NCBI GenBank assembly: GCA_963772955.1 | Contig: CAVYZF010000011.1 | Span: forward strand, 682,001 to 746,000 | Origin: Gp6-AA40 sp963772955 | GTDB lineage: Bacteria; Acidobacteriota; Vicinamibacteria; Vicinamibacterales; UBA2999 | DNA length: 64,000 bases | Direction: 5' to 3' | Shown: in pieces, positions 52,308 to 60,404 of the stretch | Layout of the letters: every line of letters starts with the position of its first letter | How positions within the stretch are numbered: the stretch's first letter is position 1 | Made by a program: the position numbers and the translations under genes | Notes under the pieces: model-generated | Seen by the model: the letters and a program-made list of their open reading frames with translations, nothing else | Told to the model about the DNA's origin: nothing | The model's database searches: none

Positions 52308-52858
52308 TAATGCACTCCGGAACTTGTCTGGAGCTTCGCAGGGTCGGCGCCGAGACGGCGAATCGCTTCTTCCCACATCTGATCAGGCGGCACGCCGAAG
52401 ATGAGTCCGGGATCGACATCAGTCGTCAGCCAGGACGATGAGGCGATTTCGTTCTCGAGCTGCCCCGGGCTCCAGCCGGCGTAGCCAACCACGACCTTCG
52501 TGCGACTCGTCGGTGGCTCCTGGAGTAACTGCAGCGTCAGCGCGCGCGAGACGGAGAGCAGCAGTCCAGGAACGATCTGCCGGTGCTCTTCATCCGGACC
52601 TTGCGATTCAGCCATCAACACCCACGTGCTCTGCGGATCGACAGGTCCACCGATCCACAGTTTCAGGTCAGGGTCGACGCGAACGGGCGGCTCGGTCCGC
52701 ACGACTTCGCAGGCCGGCTCGCTCATCTGGCGATTGACGACCAGACCGAACGCACCGTCTTCGGCCGTGTAGTCGCACAGGAGCACAACCGTCCTGGCGA
52801 AGTTCGGATCCGCCATCTGGGGCATGGAGAGGAGGAGGAGCGGGGCCGTGCCGGACAT
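52307..52858 (-). CDS. YqgE/AlgH family protein
   Basis: 183 residues. The family pattern is clear: PLLLLSMPQMADPNFARTVV, GAFGLVVNRQMSEP, LWIGGPVDPQSTWVLM, VVVGYAGWSPGQLENEI, SSWLTTDVDPGLIF. YqgE is a single-domain alpha/beta protein conserved in many Gram-negative bacteria; its role is unknown. The stop overlaps the next gene start by one base, so the two are coupled. YqgX/ruvX, its common neighbour elsewhere, is not here. Confidence 0.92.
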   Translation of the reverse strand: MSGTAPLLLLSMPQMADPNFARTVVLLCDYTAEDGAFGLVVNRQMSEPACEVVRTEPPVRVDPDLKLWIGGPVDPQSTWVLMAESQGPDEEHRQIVPGLLLSVSRALTLQLLQEPPTSRTKVVVGYAGWSPGQLENEIASSSWLTTDVDPGLIFGVPPDQMWEEAIRRLGADPAKLQTSSGVH

Positions 52859-52899
52859 GCCTCCATTGTACCCTCGGCCCCGACTTTAGGCGGCGCTCC

Positions 52900-53664
52900 T
52901 CACCGCGGCGGGTCGACGCGAATCTTCTGACGTCCCTGATCGTCGGCGAACTCGCGATTGTCCTCGCAGATGTATTCGAGCAACGTGTAGTCCTTCATCC
53001 GTTGATAGGCGAACGTGAAGGTCCATGGCTTGTCGAACACCATCGGATCCGTGATCGTGATTTCGTTCCACACCACATCGGGCGCGGCGATCCGCATGCG
53101 CTCACCGATCCGCATTTCCTTCGAGTGCGGCACGTTCTGGTAGCGCACGTTTTCTTTGACTCCGATCGTGTCGACGATCAGCGTGTCGCCTTCCCAGCGT
53201 CCGACGGAATGACCGTAGAATCCCGGCTCGATGTCGTCGAGGGCCTGCTGCGGCCGGTCCATCAGGATGCGGCGAACCTGCGTGTAGGCTTCCTCGATGA
53301 TGGTGATCTGCCCGCGGCTCTGGAGGATCTCCATCGGAAAGGTTGCCGTCATCATGCCTGGCATTCCTTCGGGGAGGCACGCAACGGCGTTGGTCGCGAT
53401 GGGCTGTCCCTTCGCATCGGCCTCGCGAAGTTTTTGAATCCGGTCCTGCCACTCCTTCAGGTACGGCTGCTTGAGCGGCGGTGGCGGTGCGGCCGGCGGC
53501 GGCGCCGGACCCTGCTGACCCGCGGGACGCACACCTACGGTGAAACCCTGACGCAGCCACGATCCGGTGATGTCGGGAACAGTCGGCGATTGCGCAGTGC
53601 TCGATGGCGATGACGCGATCAGCAGCGCGCCCGCTGCGATGAGCAACGACTGGACGGCGCGCAT
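52900..53664 (-). CDS. Exported hypothetical protein
   Basis: 254 residues from the ATG at 53664 (AGGAG 8 bases upstream; the previous gene stops at 53670). The signal peptide is MRAVQSLLIAAGALLIASSP. The mature part has a Pro/Ala-rich spacer and then a lipocalin-like or small beta domain (GQITIIEEAYTQVRRILMDR, GFYGHSVGRWEGDTLIVDTI, WNEITITDPMVFDKPWTFTF). The segment GHSVGRWEGDTLIVDT recurs in many exported Acidobacteriota and proteobacterial proteins of unknown role. It is coupled to the DUF6152 gene upstream. Confidence 0.8.
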   Translation of the reverse strand: MRAVQSLLIAAGALLIASSPSSTAQSPTVPDITGSWLRQGFTVGVRPAGQQGPAPPPAAPPPPLKQPYLKEWQDRIQKLREADAKGQPIATNAVACLPEGMPGMMTATFPMEILQSRGQITIIEEAYTQVRRILMDRPQQALDDIEPGFYGHSVGRWEGDTLIVDTIGVKENVRYQNVPHSKEMRIGERMRIAAPDVVWNEITITDPMVFDKPWTFTFAYQRMKDYTLLEYICEDNREFADDQGRQKIRVDPPR

Positions 53665-53669
53665 GCCCG

Positions 53670-54083
53670 TCACTCCTGCGTATCCGAGCGCTTGAAGCCG
53701 CCGATCGCCGGCACTGGCAGGGCCATCGTCTTTCCGTCAGCGAGGACGACTTCGAGTCCAAGGCCGACCGGCTCGCCGCTCAGGAGCGGAGCCACGACCA
53801 CCTGCACCGTATCGCCCGGCTTGATCATGTTCGAGCGCCAGCCGACGCGCTGCATCATGTTGATGCTCGTGAGCTCGACGCTGTAGTGCTTCACCGATCC
53901 ATCGCTCTGCTGAACGTCCATCTCAATGAAGCCGTGAGGGTTCGTCCACTGGAACTTCGTGACCGTGCCGCGGAGCGTGAGCGTCCGCGTGTGGTCGTAA
54001 ACCGCAAACGAATGATGCGCGAGCGCGGGTGCGACCATCACGATCATCAGTGCGATGGACCACAAACCTGTGCGTCGGGCCAT
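53670..54083 (-). CDS. DUF6152 family exported protein
   Basis: 137 residues from the ATG at 54083, with GGAGGA upstream. Signal peptide RTGLWSIALMIVMVAPALA, mature N-terminus HHSFAVYDHTRTLTLRGTV. The domain resembles the one at 44.7 kb (FQWTNPHGFIEMDVQQSDGS). It is followed closely by the exported hypothetical gene. The heptamer array at 54119 lies in its 5' region. Confidence 0.85.
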   Translation of the reverse strand: MARRTGLWSIALMIVMVAPALAHHSFAVYDHTRTLTLRGTVTKFQWTNPHGFIEMDVQQSDGSVKHYSVELTSINMMQRVGWRSNMIKPGDTVQVVVAPLLSGEPVGLGLEVVLADGKTMALPVPAIGGFKRSDTQE

Positions 54084-54118
54084 GCTGTCCTCCAAAAATG
54101 TCGAAATGATGATACCTG

Positions 54119-54181
54119 ACTCGGGACTCGGGATCCGGGATCCGGGATCTGGGATCCGGGGTTCGGGATCCGGGGTTCCGA
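54119..54181. repeat. Heptanucleotide array, unit NNYYGGG
   Basis: Eight in-register units: ACTCGGG, ACTCGGG, ATCCGGG, ATCCGGG, ATCTGGG, ATCCGGG, GTTCGGG, ATCCGGG, then a partial GTTCCG. It is the most regular array of the window and lies between queG and the DUF6152 gene. Confidence 0.9.
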
Positions 54182-54187
54182 TTTGCC

Positions 54188-55243
54188 TCAGGTGTTCTCA
54201 GTTCGCTGCGCTGAGAGGGCCCACTGAATGTGCTCCTGCACCATCGAGTCCTCTATCGACGGGCGCTCGGCGTCGTGCTCGCGCAACGCAGCAATCGCCT
54301 CGTCCTCTCCACTATTGCCAATCGCCACGGCCAGATTGCGCCTGAGACCCGCGAGCTTCGCGCGAGTCATCGCACTCCCCTTCACCAGCGAGCGGAGGTC
54401 GCGATCGGAGCGTCGCCACAGATCGACCATACGCGGCAGATCGAGTCCGCTGCGCGGTTGCCACGGTGCGTCCCCGGAAAGCGGCGCGGGGCGATTGTAG
54501 GGACACACCTCCTGGCAGACGTCACACCCGTAGACGTGACCGCCCATCGATCCTCGGTATGTTTCCGGAATCGATGAACGCAGCTCGATTGTCAGGTATG
54601 AGAGGCAGCGATTCGAGTCGAGCACACCTGGTTCAACCAGCGCGTCGGTCGGACAAGCCTCGATGCAGCGCGTACAACTCCCGCACTGCTCGAGCCCCTG
54701 GGTATCTGGCTCGAGCGAGAGCGTGCAGATGATCTCTCCCAGGAACAGCCAGGACCCGATCTCGTTGTTGATGAGGCACGTGTTCTTCCCAATCCAACCC
54801 AGCCCTGCGTACTGCGCGTACACGCGCTCCTGCACGGGGCCGGTATCCACGTAGGCGCGCCCGCCGAAGGGCGCATCATTCGCCGACCGCATCCAGGCCA
54901 GTAAGTCGTCCAACCGCGACTTGATCACGTCGTGATAGTCGTCGCCCCAGGCGTAGCGAGAGAGTCGTGCAACGTCCTGTGGCAGTTCCTCACTATAGGG
55001 ACGATCGGCGTTGTAGAGGGTGCCCGTGACGATGACGCTGCGTGCGCCTGGAACGACGTTGCGCACGTCGGCGCGGCGATCTTTGGTGCGAGCCATCCAC
55101 GCCATGTCGCCCGCATATCCGCGGTCGAGCCATTCCTCGAGAAACGAGAGCTCCGGGAATGAGTCGGCACCCGCGATACCACAGAGATCGAAGCCGAGGC
55201 TCGCGGCTTTCTGCTTGATGTCGAGCGATGTGAGCGTTCCCAA
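54188..55243 (-). CDS. queG: Epoxyqueuosine reductase
   Basis: 351 residues from a TTG at 55243. The B12-dependent reductase domain shows SRYAWGDDYHDVIKSRLDDL and YVDTGPVQERVYAQYAGLGW IGKN. Two 4Fe-4S motifs follow: CGSCTRCIEACP and CDVCQEVCPYN, with a further cysteine at NRCLSYLT. The C-terminal 70 residues form HEAT-like helices. QueG makes queuosine in tRNA from epoxyqueuosine, the last step of the pathway. It is intact. No other queuosine gene is nearby. It diverges from the 1284-residue sensor gene. Confidence 0.95.
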   Translation of the reverse strand: MGTLTSLDIKQKAASLGFDLCGIAGADSFPELSFLEEWLDRGYAGDMAWMARTKDRRADVRNVVPGARSVIVTGTLYNADRPYSEELPQDVARLSRYAWGDDYHDVIKSRLDDLLAWMRSANDAPFGGRAYVDTGPVQERVYAQYAGLGWIGKNTCLINNEIGSWLFLGEIICTLSLEPDTQGLEQCGSCTRCIEACPTDALVEPGVLDSNRCLSYLTIELRSSIPETYRGSMGGHVYGCDVCQEVCPYNRPAPLSGDAPWQPRSGLDLPRMVDLWRRSDRDLRSLVKGSAMTRAKLAGLRRNLAVAIGNSGEDEAIAALREHDAERPSIEDSMVQEHIQWALSAQRTENT

Positions 55244-55276
55244 GGGCGGCTGCTCGGAGTGTACGTGAGGTCGGTA

Positions 55277-55291
55277 GTTCCCCGGGGGAAC
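55277..55291. promoter_or_regulatory. Perfect 15-bp palindrome between divergent genes
   Basis: GTTCCCC-G-GGGGAAC, symmetrical around 55284, between queG and the large sensor gene. It could be an operator for a dimeric regulator or simply a hairpin; the position is typical of an operator. Confidence 0.45.
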
Positions 55292-55351
55292 GACGGTCCC
55301 CGCTCACAAAGGCTTGTTCGACCAGCTGATGTGGCGCGTTAGCACTACAGA

Positions 55352-55393
55352 CCTCTCTACCGCAGTCAGCTACTGAGAGGCCCAAAAGCCTCT
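55352..55393 (+). promoter_or_regulatory. Two mutually exclusive leader hairpins before the large sensor gene
   Basis: CCTCTC (55352-55357) can pair with GAGAGG (55375-55380). AGAGGC (55376-55381) can instead pair with GCCTCT (55388-55393, loop of six). The shared arm means only one can form. The start codon is at 55413 with AGGAAAGG between. This is the arrangement of an attenuator or translation-control switch; I could not match it to a known riboswitch. Confidence 0.45.
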
Positions 55394-55412
55394 GAGACAG
55401 GAAAGGCTGGTC

Positions 55413-58400
55413 ATGAAGCAGTCCTGGAAGAACTGGCCCGTCGCAGGTGCGGTAATCGGCATGACCGTCGTGTCTGCTCTCGCCGTCGTCTACTGGAGCA
55501 GCGTCACGGATCGTGAGCAGTACCTGCAGAGCCGCAACTTCCGACTCCTCGCCGTGCTTGCACGCCAGACCGAACAGCTCATCGAGAGCCGCAGCCGCGT
55601 GTACGGGGAGAACATCACGAGGCTCTGCGACTCCGAAGCCGATCTCTGCGATTCAATCTCCGCGAAGTGGGCGCCATGGCCGAACCGGGACCCACTGGTC
55701 AAAGAGAATCCTGCGACCCAGGAGCTCGCCGCGGGTCAGATCCATCACATCAATCCGAAGCGGAGACTCAAAGAGGAAGCCGCAGTGCTCTCGGATTATG
55801 AGAGTCAGATCACCTCCGATGGAACGATGCTGCAGTACGACTGGTCAACGGCGGAGTCCGCGGCCTCCGTGGGCGTGAGAGTGTCCGCAGCGCAAACCCT
55901 GCATGGCACCTTCGACCCGAGACTCAAGCAAGGCGCATTCGACACGGTGCTCCTGGCCAATCCGAAGGGCGGCATCGTTTACGTCACCGGACGACGAGCC
56001 GCGGAACTCCGCGCGACAGCGATCGGCGACCTGCTCGCGCTTCCAGGCGATGCCATCATCGCGCGCGGGACGTCCGAGCGTGTCGTCACCATCGCTGGCG
56101 TCGAGTACCGGATGTTCATGCAACCGTGCTGCCGGACAAAGGCCTCCGGGACCGAGAATGCGTTCGTCGTCATCGGACTTGTGGAGAAGCAGGCGCTGCT
56201 CGAAGCATCGTTGGCTATTTCACCTGTCCTCGTTCTCGCGGGTGTCGTGCTGGTGATTGCGCTGCTGGTGGGTTGGTCGTTCCTCAAAGTGGCATTGATC
56301 GGAACGCAGCAACGCGTGACGCGCATCGACGTGTTGCAGCTTGGTGCGTCCGGCATCTTCGGCCTCGCGCTCCTGACGATTCTTCTCCTCACCAGTTCTG
56401 CCTACGCGCGACTCAGCGCAGATGTCGATGCGCAGCTCGCACAGCTGGCGGATCGAATCGACGCGAGCTTCCTCCGCGAGGTCACATCTGCTGCCTCGCA
56501 GTTGAACGAGATGACGACCGCCGTTGAATCGCAGCCCTGCATCCGGGTCACCGGGAAGGACGGCGGAGCGCCCGAGACTCCCTGCAAGAGTCTGATGGTG
56601 AACTGGTCAGAGGGAAAGGCCGGGCCGCCAGACCTTCCTGGCAGCTACCCGGGTTTCTCCGCTTTCACGCTCGTGGACAGGTCGGGTTTCCAGCGCTTTA
56701 AAGCGGCGTCTTCGAATGCGGCGCGACGGCGGGTTGATGTTTCAGATCGGGCGTACTTTTCGAAAGCGCGCGGACAGGAGGACCTCTGGACGTTCGCCAA
56801 GTGTCCCAACGGCTGTGTTCTCGAGCAGCTCTGGTCGTGGACGACTGGAAAGTTTCAGGTCGTGATCTCCACGCCGACGAAACTGGAGAAGTACCCCGTC
56901 GCTGCGCTCTCGGTGTCCATGAAACCTCTGCTCGAACCGGTGCTGCCGCCCGGCTTTGAGTTCACGATTGTCGACGCAGACGGCCAGGTGCAATTTCATT
57001 CAGACAAGCAACGAATCCTCAATGAAAACCTGCTCCTCGAAACCGATGAGGATGCGCGTCTGCGATCGCTGATGGCGACCCACGGCGCAGGAACGTTGAA
57101 CACCTCGTATTGGGGCCGCCCGTACCGGGCCTATGTCCGCCCGACCTTCGTCCAGGGTTGGTCCATCGTTGCGCTTCATTCCAAGCAGCCATCACGAGCA
57201 CTGGTCCTTGAATGGTCCACTGTCGCGCTTCTGATGATGGGCGGCTACATGCTGCTGTGGATCGCGCTGACGTTGGCGCTCCTCACCACGAAGACATCGT
57301 GGTTGTGGCCTGATCCGCGACGGCGGCCGTGGTATCGCGCGCTCTCGATTCTCTACGTCGTCGCGCTGCTGGTGTGGCTCCTCGTGGCGACTCGCGCCAG
57401 CCTGGGCACAACGATGATCGTTGGACTCCTGCTGCCGCCCGCTCTGTGGGGCATCACGTGCATCACTCTCATCCCACGCCCAAAAGATACGGGGCAAGCC
57501 AAGGCGTGGTCCACTCTACGTCGCGAGTACCGACTGGCGGCGGCGCTGATGCTTGCGATTACCGCCGCTGTCCCCGGAGCGTGCTTCTTCATGCTCTCGG
57601 CCGAACAGCACCTCCAGTCGTATCTCAAGAAGCAGCACATCGACGTCGCGCGGGACGTCGATGTCGTGGAGGGATGTCCGAAAAAGGCTGCGGCGCTCTC
57701 CCGGTCCGAGTTCGGGCGATACGAGGACGTCTTCTACCGCAGTCACGTGACGTGTCAGGTGGCACTCGTTGAAGCCAAGGGGCCGACACGAAGGATGTTT
57801 TCGAGGATTGAGGAGTACCTTCCGTACTTCACGTCAGCCTCTGCTCCGCTCCGCCAACTCATGCACGAGCGATCGAATGACGACGCCTGGACCAGCGAAA
57901 CAGCGCGACCAGGTGTTCTGTCCGTCGCCGTGGCCGCGCGCGAGCCAGGCTACCGCCTCTCTGTCGAGTCTCCCTTCTTATCAACTCTTGGAATTACAAC
58001 ACTCAGTGACGAGCCGCAACTCGCCCTGACCGCAGTGACTCCGCTCCTGATGCTGGTAAGCATCGCCTTTGGTGCGTACTGGATCGTCGGGTATCTGCTG
58101 CGGCGCGTCGTGCTGGCAGATGTCGTTGAGCCCGTGGGCACGAATGGCCATCTCGTGACATCGCCTGGCCAGCACGTGCTGGTGATCTGCGAACAGCCTT
58201 CGGCCGTGGCGCAGGAACTCAAGGATGATGTCCTGCTGCCCCTGATGCCGGTCGTGACGGCACAGAATGTATCGAACGCGTGGCGGCAGGCGCGACGTGC
58301 CAGCAGCGAAGTCGGTCCGCTCCAGCGACTTGTCATCCCCGATCTCGACGATCAGTCCGATGACCTGGCGCTGATGCGGCGGAAGCTGTCGCTGGTCGAG

Positions 58401-59267
58401 GAACTGATGGGTGAAGCGGATCTCACCGTGCTGCTGTTGACACAGCTGTCCAAGCGCGCACTCGCATCGAGCGTGCGCGGCTCGTGGAAGTGGAATCAGG
58501 ACCCGGACCGATGGTCGAAGATTCTCGGCCGCCTCACCGTGATCAACCTGCGGCACGTGGGAACGACAGACACGACCACGGCCTCCGGCGCCACAGCGCG
58601 AGAACGATGGTGGTTCGAGTTACGGGATCTGTTCAGGGAACGCGCCGAAGGTGCGCGTCAGCGGTGGAACGGATCACGGCAGAACCGGACCTGGCGGGAG
58701 GATCTCCTCGACTCCGAAGCAGCAGGCTGCTCGACGGTGGCGCCATTCTGCGCCGAGCTCAAGGACTCACTCGCGTTGAAGTCTCTCAGCGAGGATCACA
58801 TTCTCGAGGAGCTCGAAGAGCGTGCTGGCTCCGTCTACCGCAACGTCTGGCAATCCTGCGATGAGAACGAGCGTGTCGTCCTCGAACATGTGGCGCAGTA
58901 CGGGTTGACCAGCACGACGTCCCGTCGAGTTGTCCGGCGATTGCTGGCGCGTGGTCTGCTTCGCAAGGATCCTGAACTTCGGCTGATGACTCGAAGCTTC
59001 AGCCGATTCGTTCTCGAGGAAGAGCGGCGGCGGGAAGTGGTGATCCTCGAATCGCAGGCCGGGCCAAGCCTGTGGGATCGTCTTCGCGTTCCGCTTGGTG
59101 CAGGCGCGCTCATCGGCATGACGTTCCTGGCCGCCACGCAGCGTGAGGCATTCAATGCCACGTTGACCATGGCGACCGGTGTCACCGGCCTGGTGCCAAT
59201 GCTGATGAAGTTCACCAACCTGTTCGCGCAGATCACGCCGAAGGGCGACTCGAAAATGAACGGGTAG
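55413..59267 (+). CDS. Large multi-pass sensor protein: two Cache-like regions, degenerate NTPase, winged helix-like tail
   Basis: 1284 residues, intact. Helix 1 (about 10-27, GAVIGMTVVSALAVVYW) is followed by an extracytoplasmic region to 268 and helices at 270-290 and 308-332. A second extracytoplasmic region (334-595) has Cache-like features: YPGFSAFTLVDRSGFQRF, RAYFSKARG, FQVVISTPTKLEKYPVAALS. Helices follow at about 597-624, 641-661, 665-688 and 706-728, a third loop, and a helix near 871-891. The cytoplasmic part has HVLVICEQPSAVA where a P-loop would be expected, with no GxxxxGK. It then has a Walker-B-like strand (LVIPDLDDQSDDLALMRRKL) and a helical domain like the winged helix of STAND-type proteins (NERVVLEHVAQYGL, VVRRLLARGLLRKDPELRLM). 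The C-terminus is hydrophobic. I know no named family with this layout. Confidence 0.85.
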   Translation: MKQSWKNWPVAGAVIGMTVVSALAVVYWSSVTDREQYLQSRNFRLLAVLARQTEQLIESRSRVYGENITRLCDSEADLCDSISAKWAPWPNRDPLVKENPATQELAAGQIHHINPKRRLKEEAAVLSDYESQITSDGTMLQYDWSTAESAASVGVRVSAAQTLHGTFDPRLKQGAFDTVLLANPKGGIVYVTGRRAAELRATAIGDLLALPGDAIIARGTSERVVTIAGVEYRMFMQPCCRTKASGTENAFVVIGLVEKQALLEASLAISPVLVLAGVVLVIALLVGWSFLKVALIGTQQRVTRIDVLQLGASGIFGLALLTILLLTSSAYARLSADVDAQLAQLADRIDASFLREVTSAASQLNEMTTAVESQPCIRVTGKDGGAPETPCKSLMVNWSEGKAGPPDLPGSYPGFSAFTLVDRSGFQRFKAASSNAARRRVDVSDRAYFSKARGQEDLWTFAKCPNGCVLEQLWSWTTGKFQVVISTPTKLEKYPVAALSVSMKPLLEPVLPPGFEFTIVDADGQVQFHSDKQRILNENLLLETDEDARLRSLMATHGAGTLNTSYWGRPYRAYVRPTFVQGWSIVALHSKQPSRALVLEWSTVALLMMGGYMLLWIALTLALLTTKTSWLWPDPRRRPWYRALSILYVVALLVWLLVATRASLGTTMIVGLLLPPALWGITCITLIPRPKDTGQAKAWSTLRREYRLAAALMLAITAAVPGACFFMLSAEQHLQSYLKKQHIDVARDVDVVEGCPKKAAALSRSEFGRYEDVFYRSHVTCQVALVEAKGPTRRMFSRIEEYLPYFTSASAPLRQLMHERSNDDAWTSETARPGVLSVAVAAREPGYRLSVESPFLSTLGITTLSDEPQLALTAVTPLLMLVSIAFGAYWIVGYLLRRVVLADVVEPVGTNGHLVTSPGQHVLVICEQPSAVAQELKDDVLLPLMPVVTAQNVSNAWRQARRASSEVGPLQRLVIPDLDDQSDDLALMRRKLSLVEELMGEADLTVLLLTQLSKRALASSVRGSWKWNQDPDRWSKILGRLTVINLRHVGTTDTTTASGATARERWWFELRDLFRERAEGARQRWNGSRQNRTWREDLLDSEAAGCSTVAPFCAELKDSLALKSLSEDHILEELEERAGSVYRNVWQSCDENERVVLEHVAQYGLTSTTSRRVVRRLLARGLLRKDPELRLMTRSFSRFVLEEERRREVVILESQAGPSLWDRLRVPLGAGALIGMTFLAATQREAFNATLTMATGVTGLVPMLMKFTNLFAQITPKGDSKMNG

Positions 59268-59269
59268 GT

Positions 59270-60170
59270 CTATTTCTCCAGCGGCCAGTAGACTTCGGTC
59301 CTCCAATCGGCGGGATCGGGATGATCGGCCGGGTCGGTGATGTACAGACTCCCATGGAGCGCCCCCGACGCGATACCCGTTGGCTTCGATCCAGCGTTCG
59401 AGCGCCGCGTAGGTTTCACTCAGCTGGTCGTACGGTCCTCCATGCATCGCGACGGCGGCAGGACCTGCGGGCAGCGTGCCTGCCTCGACTGCCCCTTCGC
59501 CTTGCGGCACAGTGGCAACCGGCATCCCGACCTCGAGGCTGTACAGCCCCGGCCCTGTCGTCAGGTAGCGTGTGAACGGCCGGCCCGCAATCGCGAGACC
59601 AAGCCGCTGAGAGTGCGGAAACGCCTTGCCGAGACCCTCACCGATCGCGTTCGCGATCTCGTGGCGAGCGGCGCGCAGACGAACGAACAGGATGTTTTGC
59701 GCGGCCAGCTCGCGGCGCTCAATCGACAACGTAGGCATCGAGGATCTCCGAAGCGAAGAAGCGGGAACGTGGAAGAGACCGAAGCAGGGCCCCGATGTGT
59801 GCACGAGTGTGGCGTGACGCCTGCGCATCTCGGCTGACGCACCCTTGAGGGCGCGTTCGCGATAGGCCGCCGGCGTCACCCCGAAGTAGCGACGGAATGC
59901 GCGCGTGAAGACTTCGTGACTGTTGAACCCGGCACCGAGCGCAACATCCAGTACCGAGGCACGGCTCGACGCCAACCGGGTCGCGGCCTGCTGCAGTTGG
60001 AGGCGGAGTCTGTACTGCTTTGGCGTCTCACGGACGAGCGCGCGGAAGGCGCGATGAAGATGGAACGGCGACCACCCCGCGCGTGACGCGAGGCCGTCGA
60101 GCGTCGCGCCGTCAGTTGGGCGATCGCGAATCTCGCGGACGACGTCGAGCAGGTCGCGGTTCGTGGGCAT
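59270..60170 (-). CDS. AraC-type regulator with GyrI-like effector domain (apparent frameshift near 59345)
   Basis: The ATG at 60170 starts an AraC DNA-binding domain with two helix-turn-helix units (TLDGLASRAGWSPFHLHRAF ... SVLDVALGAGFNSHEVFTRA FRRYFGVTPAAYR). A GyrI/SOUL-like small-molecule domain follows (RLGLAIAGRPFTRYLTTGPG, GTLPAGPAAVAMHGGPYDQL, YAALERWIEANGYRVGGAPW). The final strand YITDPADHPDPADWRTEVYW is one frame off; deleting one base near 59345 joins it, ending at 59270. About 299 residues. Such regulators bind cationic drugs or similar ligands and usually activate efflux genes. No efflux gene is adjacent. It is convergent with the sensor gene, 2 bp away. Confidence 0.88.
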
Positions 60171-60270
60171 GAGTCGGCCCGATCATAGCCCGCTCACCCG
60201 CCGGGGTTCTTGATGTTTCTTGCGGTCCGAGGAAATAGAGCAGGGCGAATGAGCCGTCACACACTGGGCA

Positions 60271-60342
60271 CGACACACCGAGGCAGTGAGGCACAGAGCA
60301 AACTGGTTTACTTTCTCGGTGCCTCGGTGCCTCTGTGTGTCG
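60271..60342. repeat. Large imperfect inverted repeat
   Basis: A 28-bp left arm (60271-60298, beginning CGACACACCGAGGCAG) and right arm (60315-60342, ending TGTGTGTCG) pair with 4 mismatches around a 16-base loop. Each arm itself contains short GAGGCAC-type repeats. A further heptamer run TTTGACC, TTTGACG, TTTGACC lies near 60368, just before the regulator gene. Confidence 0.8.
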
Positions 60343-60404
60343 TATTTCAGCGTCTTGGCGCTTGCGCTTTGACCTTTGACGTTTGACCTACTATTAACAC
60401 CTAC

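Noticed and set aside
50682..52310. 542-codon open frame antisense to the M49-like peptidase
   Set aside because: The minus-strand gene has zinc motifs and a coupled start; the plus-strand frame is low in hydrophobic residues and has no motif.
55293..55412. Possible cyclic-di-GMP riboswitch before the sensor gene
   Set aside because: The conserved GEMM-I core positions are not found; only generic hairpins can be supported.
58767..60170. 467-residue reading of the AraC/GyrI gene reaching into the sensor gene
   Set aside because: The C-terminal part is antisense to the sensor gene; the natural end of the GyrI domain is recovered by correcting one base near 59345.
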